From: Rhodospirillaceae bacterium UBA4479 | Lineage (GTDB): Bacteria; Pseudomonadota; Alphaproteobacteria; Rhodospirillales; Casp-alpha2 | DNA length: 39,409 bases | Direction of reading: 5' to 3' | NCBI GenBank assembly: GCA_002389175.1 | Contig: DGNZ01000309.1 | Span: forward strand, 1 to 39,409 | Shown here: positions 16,248 through 24,083 of the stretch, piece by piece | Numbering within the stretch: position 1 is the first letter of the stretch | Layout of the letters: every line of letters starts with the position of its first letter | The notes under the pieces: generated by a model | The model's input: the letters and a program-made list of their open reading frames with translations, nothing else | Told to the model about the DNA's origin: nothing | The model's database searches: none | Translations under genes and position numbers: made by a program

Positions 16248-16852
16248 GTTTCTAAACCTCCGCGCCGTCGCACTTCATTTAATAAGGGCAATAGCGGCAA
16301 TCCCAAGATGGTAAAATAGTTTCCCACAATATCATCAAACAGTTGAATGCCACGACTTTCCAGTCGATACGCGCCCACCGATGACAAAATACTGTCGCCT
16401 TCTGACTTCAAATAATCATCTAAGAACGCATCAGATATGTCGCGAACAGTCAGTGTCGCACGATCAACGTAACGCCATGGTTTTGCATTTGATTGCAAGA
16501 GTGTCATGGCCGATATCAGCGTATGGGGTCGCCCGCGAAAGCGCATCAGGTGCGAGCGCGCCTCGGCAATATCTGCGGGCTTGTAATATATATCGCCATC
16601 ACTGACTAAAATCTGATCACACCCCAACACCAGTGTATCCGCGTTATCATCAAAGACCCGTTCGGCCTTTGCGTGCGCCAAACTCAGTGCAATGTCTTCT
16701 GGTGACAGATGACCTGACAAACCCTGCTGTTTGATTGCGTTTTCATCAACATCGGCATCGACCCAATTAAAGGGGATACCGGCATTTTCTAAGATCTGAC
16801 GGCGTGAAAAACTCTTTGAAGCCAGAACCAATCGCGGGGTTGGTGAAACCAC
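16244..16852 (-). CDS. maf: Maf-like nucleotide pyrophosphatase
   Basis: Maf proteins hydrolyse non-canonical or modified nucleoside triphosphates and have been linked to septum control. The 202-residue product has the N-terminal LVLASKSFSRRQIL motif, GCDQ with the catalytic Asp, and YYKPADIAEARSHLMRFRGRPHTLISA. The SKSFSRR variant of the usual SxSPRR motif and the GCDQ site leave the exact substrate class open. The start is GTG at 16852, with GGGAAGAA upstream, three bases after the preceding stop. It overlaps aroE by four bases. Confidence 0.93.
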   Translation of the reverse strand: MVSPTPRLVLASKSFSRRQILENAGIPFNWVDADVDENAIKQQGLSGHLSPEDIALSLAHAKAERVFDDNADTLVLGCDQILVSDGDIYYKPADIAEARSHLMRFRGRPHTLISAMTLLQSNAKPWRYVDRATLTVRDISDAFLDDYLKSEGDSILSSVGAYRLESRGIQLFDDIVGNYFTILGLPLLPLLNEVRRRGGLET

Positions 16853-16855
16853 CCG

Positions 16856-17668
16856 TTATTCTTCCCGGCGGCGCGCCAACAACTGCATGATGGTTGCCGC
16901 TGTTTCTTCAATCGAGCGGCGCGCTACATTAATTGTCGGCCACTCATTTGCGGTATAGAGCCTGCGGGCGGCGTTTACTTCTTCTTTAACCGCTTCTTCG
17001 TCGACGTATTCCGTATCTGGATCTTGGTCCAAGAAAATCAAACGTTGGCGCCGAATTTCAATCAGGCGTTTTGGATCATTCGTAAGGCCAACAATCAGTG
17101 GGCCATCTTCGACAAATAGCTCATCTGACAGCGGACACCCTGGCACAATGGGAATGTTCGCGGCTTTGATGCCTCGGTTTGCCAGATAAATGCATGTTGG
17201 TGTCTTTGATGTCCGCGATACCCCCACCAAAATCACGTCCGCATCCATCAGGTCGCCACCAAGCTGCCCATCATCATGGCTGAGCGCGTAATGCATCGCC
17301 TCAATCCGGTGAAAGTATTCAGCGTCCATCACGTGCTGCTGGCCGGGACGGGCATGACTTTTCGCATTTAAGTATGCACCCAATGCGGCAACAACTGGAT
17401 CGAGAACCGGCACACATGGCACTTGAAGCTGACGACATTCATCTTCTAACACTTGGCGCAATTCTGGATTGACCAGAGTACACATCACAAAGCCAGGTTC
17501 ATCACGGATATCATCCATGATACCGCGAATTTGATCCGCCGTTCTGATCATTGGCCAAAGGTGTTCTTCGACCTCTAAGTCGTCGAACTGAACCATACAT
17601 GCGCGTGCCAAAAGTGTTACCGTTTCACCCGTTGAGTCCGAGACCAGGTGGAGATGAAATTCCTGCAT
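16856..17668 (-). CDS. ppsR: DUF299 bifunctional kinase/pyrophosphorylase (PEP synthase or PPDK regulator)
   Basis: This family inactivates PEP synthase or pyruvate phosphate dikinase by ADP-dependent phosphorylation of a threonine and reactivates it by phosphorolysis. The 270-residue protein has the expected N-terminus FHLHLVSDSTGETV and the P-loop GVSRTSKT at 149-156, followed by CIYLANRG and the VGLTNDPKRLIEIRRQRL motif. Whether its target here is PpsA or PpdK cannot be told; neither gene is in the window. It heads the maf-aroE-coaE-dnaQ run and its upstream region is the probable oriC. Confidence 0.92.
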   Translation of the reverse strand: MQEFHLHLVSDSTGETVTLLARACMVQFDDLEVEEHLWPMIRTADQIRGIMDDIRDEPGFVMCTLVNPELRQVLEDECRQLQVPCVPVLDPVVAALGAYLNAKSHARPGQQHVMDAEYFHRIEAMHYALSHDDGQLGGDLMDADVILVGVSRTSKTPTCIYLANRGIKAANIPIVPGCPLSDELFVEDGPLIVGLTNDPKRLIEIRRQRLIFLDQDPDTEYVDEEAVKEEVNAARRLYTANEWPTINVARRSIEETAATIMQLLARRREE

Positions 17669-18120
17669 AAAATCAAATATTTCCTGTCTTTTTAGACCTT
17701 ATAAACCAGGGGATGAATGTGTGGATAACTTTTAGCTAGTCGATTTAGCTGATTTGTACCCCTGTCGGGCCGAATGAATACATCGCTTATGCGCCTGTGG
17801 AAAAATGCTGCATTGCAGTCTAACCCTATGGATAACCCAAAATACCGCAGAATTATTGGGTTTTTAGTGATTCTAAGAAAGCCTTCGATCACACTGAAAT
17901 CATTGAATAATTTTTTAACACTTTCTTAATAAGATGCTTTTTTCCTAAATTTTTATCATCTGAAGCTTGCGCGAACATCCTGTGGATGAGACATAATCCC
18001 CAGGTTTCTATGGACCATCTACTACTACAATAATCTATATATATACTTAGTTAATATAGAGTGACCTTGAACGAACGATCCCAGGCATAAGAGAAAGACA
18101 AACAGAGGGCAGTAACTTTT
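17669..18120. other. Probable chromosomal replication origin (oriC)
   Basis: A 452-base gene-free stretch between the DUF299 gene and hemE, the same place as the Caulobacter origin. It holds one perfect DnaA box (TGTGGATAA, 17720-17728) and three with one mismatch: TGTGGAAAA at 17796-17804, TATGGATAA at 17827-17835 and TGTGGATGA at 17981-17989, all in the same orientation. AT-rich tracts at about 17896-17960 and 18024-18059 are candidate unwinding regions. A near-match to an IHF site (AATCAA-N4-TTC) begins at 17671, a GANTC site is at 17869, and a full CtrA-type site lies within the first AT-rich tract. Confidence 0.85.
17915..17929. promoter_or_regulatory. CtrA-type binding site in oriC
   Basis: The sequence TTAA-CACTTTC-TTAA is a perfect match to the CtrA full-site pattern TTAA-N7-TTAA. 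It lies inside an AT-rich tract of the putative origin, between the third and fourth DnaA-box-like sites. In Caulobacter, CtrA bound to such sites in the origin blocks initiation. An AT-rich tract can produce the pattern by chance, so function is an inference. Confidence 0.5.
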
Positions 18121-19167
18121 ATGGCGGACTCAACGTCAAAGAAATCGTTTTTACGTGTGTTTGATGGCGAGGCTGTATCGCCTCCCCCGATCTGGATGAT
18201 GCGCCAAGCAGGACGGTATCTGCCAGAGTATCGCGCTATCCGTGCGAATATACCTTCGTTCCTGGAATTCTGCTATTCCCCTGATGCGGCGTCCGAAGTC
18301 ACGTTGCAACCGTTGCGCCGATATAACTTTGATGCTGCGATCGTGTTCGCGGATATTTTGGTTATCCCCGATGCACTGGGACAAGAAGTCGCGTTCAAAG
18401 AGGGTGAAGGCCCGGTACTGGAACCGATCCGGACTTTGGAAGAAATGAGTATCCTGGATGTGGACCGCGTCGAAGAGGCGTTAACGCCTGTTTATGAAAC
18501 GCTGAAGATCCTATCCAGGGAGATTCCTGAGACCACTAGCCTCATAGGCTTCGCAGGAGCGCCGTGGACGGTCGCCCTCTACATGGTCGAGGGGCGTGGT
18601 AAGACCGAAGGCGAGCGTGCACGTGACTGGGCTTACAGCGCACCACAGGAGTTCCATAAGCTTATCGATATCCTGGTGGAAGCCACATCGCGGTATTTAA
18701 TTCAACAGGTCAAAGCGGGCGCAGAAGTGCTCCAGCTGTTTGATAGTTGGGCAGGTGCATTGTCAGTTGAACAATTCCGCGAACTGGTGATCGAACCGAA
18801 CCGCCGCATCGTAGAAAAAGTGCGTGCAGCGTGCCCAGGCACACCGATTATTGGTTTCCCACGGAATGGAGGGGTTCTTATCCCTGAGTTTGTTGAAAAA
18901 ACAGGGGTTGACGGTGTGTCCCTCGATCATTCTGTTCCCTTGGATTGGGCTGTCGATAATATTTCGGACAATTGCGTGTTGCAGGGCAACCTGGACAATC
19001 GATTGCTGGTCGTTGGTGGTGACGCCATGAACCGGGGGATCGATACCATTCTCGAACAAACGAAATCTCGACCTTTTGCGTTTAATCTGGGTCATGGCAT
19101 CGTACCGCAAACACCGCCTGAACATGTCGGTCAAGCCATGGATCGTATCCGGGGCTTGAGTTCTTAA
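18121..19167 (+). CDS. hemE: Uroporphyrinogen decarboxylase
   Basis: HemE decarboxylates uroporphyrinogen III to coproporphyrinogen III in the heme pathway. The 348-residue protein has the family motifs PPIWMMRQAGRYLPEYR at about 22-38, including the substrate-binding Arg residues, GFAGAPWTVALYMVEG, and GHGIVPQTPPEHV near the C-terminus. A GAGGG ribosome site lies about 11 bases before the ATG. It is the first gene next to oriC and probably shares a transcript with hemH and hemJ. Confidence 0.98.
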   Translation: MADSTSKKSFLRVFDGEAVSPPPIWMMRQAGRYLPEYRAIRANIPSFLEFCYSPDAASEVTLQPLRRYNFDAAIVFADILVIPDALGQEVAFKEGEGPVLEPIRTLEEMSILDVDRVEEALTPVYETLKILSREIPETTSLIGFAGAPWTVALYMVEGRGKTEGERARDWAYSAPQEFHKLIDILVEATSRYLIQQVKAGAEVLQLFDSWAGALSVEQFRELVIEPNRRIVEKVRAACPGTPIIGFPRNGGVLIPEFVEKTGVDGVSLDHSVPLDWAVDNISDNCVLQGNLDNRLLVVGGDAMNRGIDTILEQTKSRPFAFNLGHGIVPQTPPEHVGQAMDRIRGLSS

Positions 19168-19170
19168 TTG

Positions 19171-20235
19171 ATGCGTGTTGCGGTCATCCTTTTTAACTTA
19201 GGCGGGCCGGATAAGCTTGAGTCCGTTCAACCGTTTTTGTTCAATCTGTTTCAAGATCCGGCCATCATCAGTGTGCCGCAGCCGTTTCGCTGGATGTTGG
19301 CCAAACTGATTTCATCGCGTCGCGCCCCCATCGCACAAGAAATCTATGAACATATCGGTGGAAAGTCGCCGCTGCTGGAACTGACCACCGAACAAGCAAA
19401 TGCCCTAGAGGCTGAATGCAGCGATATTGGTGACGTTAAAGCGTTTATCTGTATGCGGTATTGGCATCCGATGAGCCCTGAAACTGTGGCCAATGTGAAG
19501 GCCTATAATCCAGATAAGATTATCCTATTACCCTTATATCCCCAGTTTTCGACGACAACGTCGGGCTCTTCGATCAAGGATTGGCTGAAACAGGCGCGCA
19601 AAGCAGGTTTGACCGCACCGACGGTTGAAATTTGTTGCTATCCTCGTGAGTCAGGATGGATTTCATCACAAGCAAAGTTGGTTGCTGAGACCTACGCAAA
19701 ATCGATTGCGAGTCAGAAATCGGGTGATCCAAAACCACGGGTTTTGTTCTCGGCGCATGGACTGCCGAAAAAAATCATCGAAAAAGGCGACCCCTATCAA
19801 TGGCAGGTTGAACAGACCTCGGCCGCCGTCGCAGAGATGTTAGACATCGATGGGCTGGATTGGTTGGTCTGTTATCAAAGCCGCGTCGGTCCGCTTGAAT
19901 GGATCGGCCCATCCACCGAAGATGAAATTGAGCGCGCCGGCAAAGAAGGCGTGCCATTGATCGTGGTGCCGATCGCATTTGTGTCCGAGCATTCTGAGAC
20001 GCTTGTGGAGCTTGATATTGAATATGGCGAGCTGGCCGAAGAAGCAGGCGTGCCAGCGTACCATCGGGTGCCCGCTGTTGGCACACACCCTGATTTTATT
20101 TCGGCGATTGGCAGTTTGGTGAAACGCGCGTTTCAACATGATGGCGCCAAAAACGGAACCTGTATTTCTGGTGAAGGCGGGCGGCTTTGTCCAAGTACGC
20201 ACACCGAGTGCCCTTGGACGGATAAGGCCGCTTAG
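19171..20235 (+). CDS. hemH: Ferrochelatase, probably with a C-terminal [2Fe-2S] cluster
   Basis: HemH inserts ferrous iron into protoporphyrin IX. I start it at ATG 19171 (MRVAVILFNLGG); the TTG immediately before it, directly after the hemE stop, is also possible. The 354-residue product has the catalytic His196 in FSAHGLP and the conserved SRVGPLEWIGPSTE motif. The C-terminal tail carries three cysteines, C331, C340 and C347. Similarly placed cysteines in Caulobacter ferrochelatase bind a [2Fe-2S] cluster, so a cluster is likely here, with a fourth ligand elsewhere in the protein. Confidence 0.97.
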   Translation: MRVAVILFNLGGPDKLESVQPFLFNLFQDPAIISVPQPFRWMLAKLISSRRAPIAQEIYEHIGGKSPLLELTTEQANALEAECSDIGDVKAFICMRYWHPMSPETVANVKAYNPDKIILLPLYPQFSTTTSGSSIKDWLKQARKAGLTAPTVEICCYPRESGWISSQAKLVAETYAKSIASQKSGDPKPRVLFSAHGLPKKIIEKGDPYQWQVEQTSAAVAEMLDIDGLDWLVCYQSRVGPLEWIGPSTEDEIERAGKEGVPLIVVPIAFVSEHSETLVELDIEYGELAEEAGVPAYHRVPAVGTHPDFISAIGSLVKRAFQHDGAKNGTCISGEGGRLCPSTHTECPWTDKAA

Positions 20236-20287
20236 AAGTTGGCTTTTTGATGCCTAGCTTTTTTAATTTTAACTGAGGACGAAGACT

Positions 20288-20725
20288 ATGGACGGTTCAG
20301 CATATTTTTGGCTGAAAGGTTTTCACATCATTGCCGTGATCGCATGGATGGCAGGATTATTATATCTGCCGCGTCTGTTCGTTTACCACGCCGATGCCGA
20401 GCCCGGGTCCGAGTTTTCCGAAAAACTAAAAATCATGGAACGTCGATTGCTCAAGGCGATTATGAACCCCGCCATGCTGGTATCGCTTGTGTTGGGCGGT
20501 GCGTTGCTGGCATACCCGCACATCAGCTTTTCAGATGGCTGGCTGCACGTTAAATTGGCCTGCATCGTTGGGCTGATGATCATGCATATGCTGATGGGAA
20601 AGTGGCGCAAAGATTTCGAAGCCGACAAGAACGAGCGCAGTCACAAGTTTTATCGCATCGCTAACGAAGTGCCGACGGTCCTGATGATCATCATCGTACT
20701 CATGGCTGTAGTGAAACCGTTTTAA
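20288..20725 (+). CDS. hemJ: Protoporphyrinogen IX oxidase HemJ
   Basis: HemJ is the membrane-bound, heme-containing enzyme that oxidises protoporphyrinogen IX to protoporphyrin IX; it replaces HemG and HemY in many Alphaproteobacteria. The 145-residue protein has four hydrophobic segments (about 5-25, 52-75, 80-100 and 120-143). The signature LKGFHIIAVIAWMAGLLYLPRLFVYH contains the conserved His13. GAGGA lies just upstream of the ATG. With hemE and hemH it completes three of the last four steps of heme synthesis in one cluster; the coproporphyrinogen oxidase is not here. Confidence 0.95.
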   Translation: MDGSAYFWLKGFHIIAVIAWMAGLLYLPRLFVYHADAEPGSEFSEKLKIMERRLLKAIMNPAMLVSLVLGGALLAYPHISFSDGWLHVKLACIVGLMIMHMLMGKWRKDFEADKNERSHKFYRIANEVPTVLMIIIVLMAVVKPF

Positions 20726-20855
20726 CAAAGCCATCAAAAGGTTACAGAAAAGCCATTTGACACGTTACCAGACTTCACGTAATCAAAGTTCATCTTGCCG
20801 GACAACGTCTGGACCAATCGATAGATAGATCAAGCGGACGATACCAAGTCGTCCA

Positions 20856-20874
20856 CTGGGCCAACGGCCCCCAG
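20856..20874 (+). promoter_or_regulatory. GC-rich hairpin in the rho leader
   Basis: CTGGGCC-AAC-GGCCCCCAG can form a stem of five GC pairs closed by AAC, extended by CTG/CAG if two cytosines bulge. It sits about 50 bases before the rho ATG in the 198-base gap after hemJ and is not followed by a T-run, so it is not a standard terminator. rho is autoregulated in E. coli through its leader; a similar function here is a guess. Confidence 0.3.
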
Positions 20875-20923
20875 GCTTACCGCCGACCTCATCCCCTTTC
20901 TTAACCGAACCGAAATTAGGCAC

Positions 20924-22180
20924 ATGAACCTTAAGGACCTTAAAGAAAAATCCCCAGCAGACCTGTTGGCCTACGCTGAGGAATTAGAAATCGAGAACGC
21001 GAGTTCGCTCCGCAAACAAGACATGATGTTTGCGATTTTGAAACAACTCGCCGAAGACGACATCTCGATCTATGGCGATGGTGTTTTGGAAGTGTTGCAG
21101 GATGGATTTGGATTTCTGCGCAGCCCCGAGGCAAACTATCTGCCGGGCCCCGATGATATTTACGTTAGCCCCAGTCAGATCCGCCGCTTCTCGCTTCGGA
21201 CTGGGGACACGGTTGAGGGCGAAATTCGCTCTCCCAAAGAAGGCGAGCGTTACTTTGCCCTTTTGAAAATCAATCAGGTCAATTTCGAAGACCCGGGTGC
21301 TGTACGTCACCGGATCAACTTTGATAACTTAACGCCGCTGTACCCTGAAGAACGCTTAGGGATGGAAATCGACGATCCCGAACACAAAGACCCAACCCAC
21401 CGGGTTTTGGATTTGGTTAGCCCGCTTGGCAAAGGCCAGCGTGGATTGATCGTCGCACCGCCACGGACAGGTAAAACGGTCATGCTGCAAAACATGGCGA
21501 ACTCCATCGCCCGGAACCATCCGGAATGTTATCTGATCGTGTTGCTGATCGATGAACGCCCGGAAGAAGTTACCGACATGGCGCGCACGGTGCGCGGCGA
21601 AGTCATCTCATCGACGTTTGATGAGCCAGCGACCCGCCACGTTCAAGTCACCGAAATGGTCCTTGAAAAAGCCAAGCGTCTGGTCGAACACAAACGCGAC
21701 GTTGTGATTTTGTTGGATTCCATCACCCGCCTGGCCCGTGCCTATAACACTGTTGTGCCGTCGTCGGGTAAGGTCCTGACCGGTGGTGTGGATGCCAACG
21801 CCTTGCAACGTCCGAAACGTTTCTTTGGTGCCGCACGGAACATCGAAGAAGGCGGCTCGCTGACCATCATCGCGACGGCACTGATCGATACCGGATCGCG
21901 CATGGACGAAGTGATCTTTGAGGAATTCAAGGGTACGGGTAACTCAGAAATTATCCTGGATCGTAAGCTTTCCGATAAGCGGACCTGGCCAACTATCGAC
22001 ATCACCAAGTCGGGCACGCGGAAAGAAGAACTCCTCGTCGACAAGGGCACGCTCTCGAAAATGTGGGTGCTGCGCCGGATCCTCATGCCGATGGGTGTTA
22101 CCGATGGCATGGAATTCCTGCTCGACAAAATCAAGCATTCCAAGAACAACGACGATTTCTTTGATTCAATGAATCAGTAA
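20924..22180 (+). CDS. rho: Transcription termination factor Rho
   Basis: Rho is the hexameric RNA helicase that ends transcription at Rho-dependent sites. The 418-residue protein has the N-terminal LKEKSPADLLAYAEEL helical part, the cold-shock-like RNA-binding domain with GDGVLEVLQDGFGFLR at 51-66, Walker A APPRTGKT at 178-185, and the conserved DSITRLARAYN and SRMDEVIFEEFKGTGN motifs. Length is ordinary with no inserted domain. It follows hemJ, as in many Alphaproteobacteria. In those genomes mnmE is usually next; here repeats and six genes intervene. Confidence 0.99.
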   Translation: MNLKDLKEKSPADLLAYAEELEIENASSLRKQDMMFAILKQLAEDDISIYGDGVLEVLQDGFGFLRSPEANYLPGPDDIYVSPSQIRRFSLRTGDTVEGEIRSPKEGERYFALLKINQVNFEDPGAVRHRINFDNLTPLYPEERLGMEIDDPEHKDPTHRVLDLVSPLGKGQRGLIVAPPRTGKTVMLQNMANSIARNHPECYLIVLLIDERPEEVTDMARTVRGEVISSTFDEPATRHVQVTEMVLEKAKRLVEHKRDVVILLDSITRLARAYNTVVPSSGKVLTGGVDANALQRPKRFFGAARNIEEGGSLTIIATALIDTGSRMDEVIFEEFKGTGNSEIILDRKLSDKRTWPTIDITKSGTRKEELLVDKGTLSKMWVLRRILMPMGVTDGMEFLLDKIKHSKNNDDFFDSMNQ

Positions 22181-22201
22181 AATATTCGGAACATTCAATT
22201 T

Positions 22202-22241
22202 CGTTGTCCCGGGCACGCTTGCGTGACCCGGGATCTTTTTT
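22202..22241 (+). terminator. Intrinsic terminator of rho formed by a half family E repeat
   Basis: A stem CCCGGG-CACGC / GCGTG-A-CCCGGG with a TT loop and one bulged base is followed by ATCTTTTTT, the form of a strong Rho-independent terminator, 22 bases after the rho stop. Its outer CGTTGTCCCGGG and the GGGATCTT tail match the left half of the family E elements; the right half is missing. Confidence 0.75.
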
Positions 22242-22273
22242 GCGTGCGCAACAGTCTTAATTAAAAAAAGCCG

Positions 22274-22380
22274 CCTCACCTAACCTCTCTCCCTAAAAGG
22301 GGAGAGGGATAATAAGATCGAGTCACGGGTATGCAGGGTCCTCTCCCCTGCGATAGCGGGGGAGAGGACAGGTGAGAGGG
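22274..22380. repeat. Intergenic inverted-repeat element, family F (copy 3)
   Basis: It starts CCTCACCTAACCTCTCTCCC and ends GGGGAGAGGACAGGTGAGAG, with an inner GGGGAGAGGG / CCTCTCCCC pair and the AAGATCGAG core also seen at 3470. It lies between the convergent ends of rho and the quinone oxidoreductase gene, nine bases before the latter's stop. Confidence 0.8.
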
Positions 22381-22389
22381 TCTCTGCGC

Positions 22390-23361
22390 CTAAAGCGTAA
22401 AGACGGTTGAGCCCGTGGTTTTACGGGCTTCAAGGTCAGCGTGTGCGCTGGCGGCATCTGCCATCTCATACGTCTGTCCGATGTTGATTTTCACATCACC
22501 CGATGTCACGGCATCAAACAAATGCTTGGTGCCATCCAACACGAGTTCACGCGTCGCCGTGTGCGTGCCCAAAGTTGGGCGGGTCACATAAAGCGAGCCT
22601 TTGGGGGCCAAGATACCCAGATCAACCGGATCAACTTTGCCTGATGCATTGCCGTAGGTGACCATGGTGCCGAACGGCTTCAGGCTGTTGAGTGAATCTT
22701 CGAACGTCGCTTTGCCGATGCTGTCATAAGCAACCGCAACACCCTCGCCGTCGGTCAGTTCTTTGACCCGAGAGGCAATGTCTTCGTCGCGGTACAGGAT
22801 CGGATGATCGCAGCCGTTGGCCATCGCGAGCTCTGCTTTTTCTTGCGAGCCGACACAGCCGATGACATTGGCGCCGAGTTTCTTGGCCCACTGACATAGG
22901 ATCTGGCCCACACCGCCCGCGGCGGCATAAACCAAAATGTTGTCGCCGGGCTGCACCTTGTAGGTTCGGAATAACAGGTACTGTGCGGTCATGCCTTTGA
23001 GCATCATCGCAGCCGCTGTTTGATCGCTGATGCTGTCGGGCAGCTTCACAACTTTAAGCGTCGGCATCACGCGGGCTTCAGTATAGGCACCGGGAACCAT
23101 CGGATAGGCAACGCGATCGCCGGGTGCGAATTCGGTGACACCCTCGCCCACGGCCTCAACGACGCCAGCGGCTTCCTGTCCAATGATGGCTGGGAATTCA
23201 ACAGGATACAGGCCGGAACGGAAATAGACATCGATGTAGTTAAGACCGACGGCGGTTTGCTTGATGCGGATCTGGCCTGGGCCTGGATCGCCGACTTCGA
23301 CGTCTTCCCATTTCATTACTTCCGGGCCGCCGGCTTCGTACACGCGTATTGCTTTTGTCAT
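22390..23361 (-). CDS. NADPH:quinone oxidoreductase (zinc-independent MDR family)
   Basis: A 323-residue medium-chain dehydrogenase/reductase of the QOR type, which reduces quinones with NADPH. Features are the N-terminal GroES-like domain with GLNYIDVYFRSGLYP and PAIIGQEAAGVVEAVGEGV, and a Rossmann domain with AAAGGVGQILCQWAKKLGA around residue 145. The zinc-binding residues of alcohol dehydrogenases are absent, as expected for QOR. It lies downstream of ogt on the same strand but is separated by 257 bases containing a family E repeat, so it probably has its own promoter. Confidence 0.92.
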   Translation of the reverse strand: MTKAIRVYEAGGPEVMKWEDVEVGDPGPGQIRIKQTAVGLNYIDVYFRSGLYPVEFPAIIGQEAAGVVEAVGEGVTEFAPGDRVAYPMVPGAYTEARVMPTLKVVKLPDSISDQTAAAMMLKGMTAQYLLFRTYKVQPGDNILVYAAAGGVGQILCQWAKKLGANVIGCVGSQEKAELAMANGCDHPILYRDEDIASRVKELTDGEGVAVAYDSIGKATFEDSLNSLKPFGTMVTYGNASGKVDPVDLGILAPKGSLYVTRPTLGTHTATRELVLDGTKHLFDAVTSGDVKINIGQTYEMADAASAHADLEARKTTGSTVFTL

Positions 23362-23508
23362 TGGATGGTCTCCCCTGGGTGAGCTGAAATTATCTGTGGT
23401 TATAGATGCATATGATGGGTGGTGTTTTAAAGAGCTAGTTCATTGTTCACGCTTTAATCACCTAGTCCTGATGGTCACAAATGATGAAATGTAGCTTCAT
23501 CATCAACA

Positions 23509-23604
23509 TGTCTTCCCGGAAGCCTTGAGGCTGTCCGGGATCTTGTTTAACTACTTGAAACCTTTTGTTTTGATAAAAGATCCCGGCTCAAGGCCGGGAC
23601 GACG
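23509..23604. repeat. Intergenic inverted-repeat element, family E (copy 5)
   Basis: It begins TGTCTTCCCGG and ends GCCGGGACGACG, with inner GGGATCTTGTT and AAAGATCCC arms around an AT-rich centre. It lies 14 bases beyond the ogt stop codon. The rest of the gap between ogt and the quinone oxidoreductase gene (23362-23508) shows nothing recognisable beyond what must be that gene's promoter. Confidence 0.8.
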
Positions 23605-23618
23605 AATTTAGTGAACAC

Positions 23619-24083
23619 TCAGAGCATCACCCCTTCAAGCTTGAGCAGCTGATATTTCGTCTTCGCCCCGCCCGCAAAGGAAAATCCGGTGAGTGCGTTT
23701 TTGGCACCGACCACACGATGACAGGGTTGCACGATCGGAATGGGATTGGCACCGCAGGCCCCGCCGATGGCGCGCGCGACGCTGCCTGTTAAGTCGGCAA
23801 GTTCGCCATACGTCATGGTGGTCCCGTAAGGTATCCGGTTCATGGTTTCCCAAATTTCCTTTTGGCGGGGTGTGCCATCAGGTGCAAGCGGTAGGTCGAA
23901 CTTGGCCATTTTGCCATCGAAATATGCGTCCAATTGTGTGCGGGTTTCGATCAGCAAAGGGTCGGTGCCGGCCTCTCCGGATGCGCGTCCGGATTCGATA
24001 ACGATGATGGCGTCGTTTTCGACAAACACGGTCAATGGGCCAATGGGCGATGGGAATGAAATATGCTGGGGTTGGTCACTCAT
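23619..24083 (-). CDS. ogt: Methylated-DNA--protein-cysteine methyltransferase
   Basis: Ogt removes alkyl groups from O6-alkylguanine in DNA by transfer to its own cysteine, a one-use repair reaction. From ATG 24083 it has 154 residues, with the acceptor C121 in the PCHRV motif (120-124) and the conserved IPYGTTMTYGELA segment. It lacks the extra N-terminal Ada domain. The start overlaps the stop of the upstream thioredoxin-domain gene by an ATGA, so the two are translationally coupled. Confidence 0.96.
   Translation of the reverse strand: MSDQPQHISFPSPIGPLTVFVENDAIIVIESGRASGEAGTDPLLIETRTQLDAYFDGKMAKFDLPLAPDGTPRQKEIWETMNRIPYGTTMTYGELADLTGSVARAIGGACGANPIPIVQPCHRVVGAKNALTGFSFAGGAKTKYQLLKLEGVML

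Noticed and set aside
17692..17892. A small open frame in the origin region
   Set aside because: It overlaps DnaA-box-like sites, lacks a ribosome site and family match, and the region fits an origin far better.
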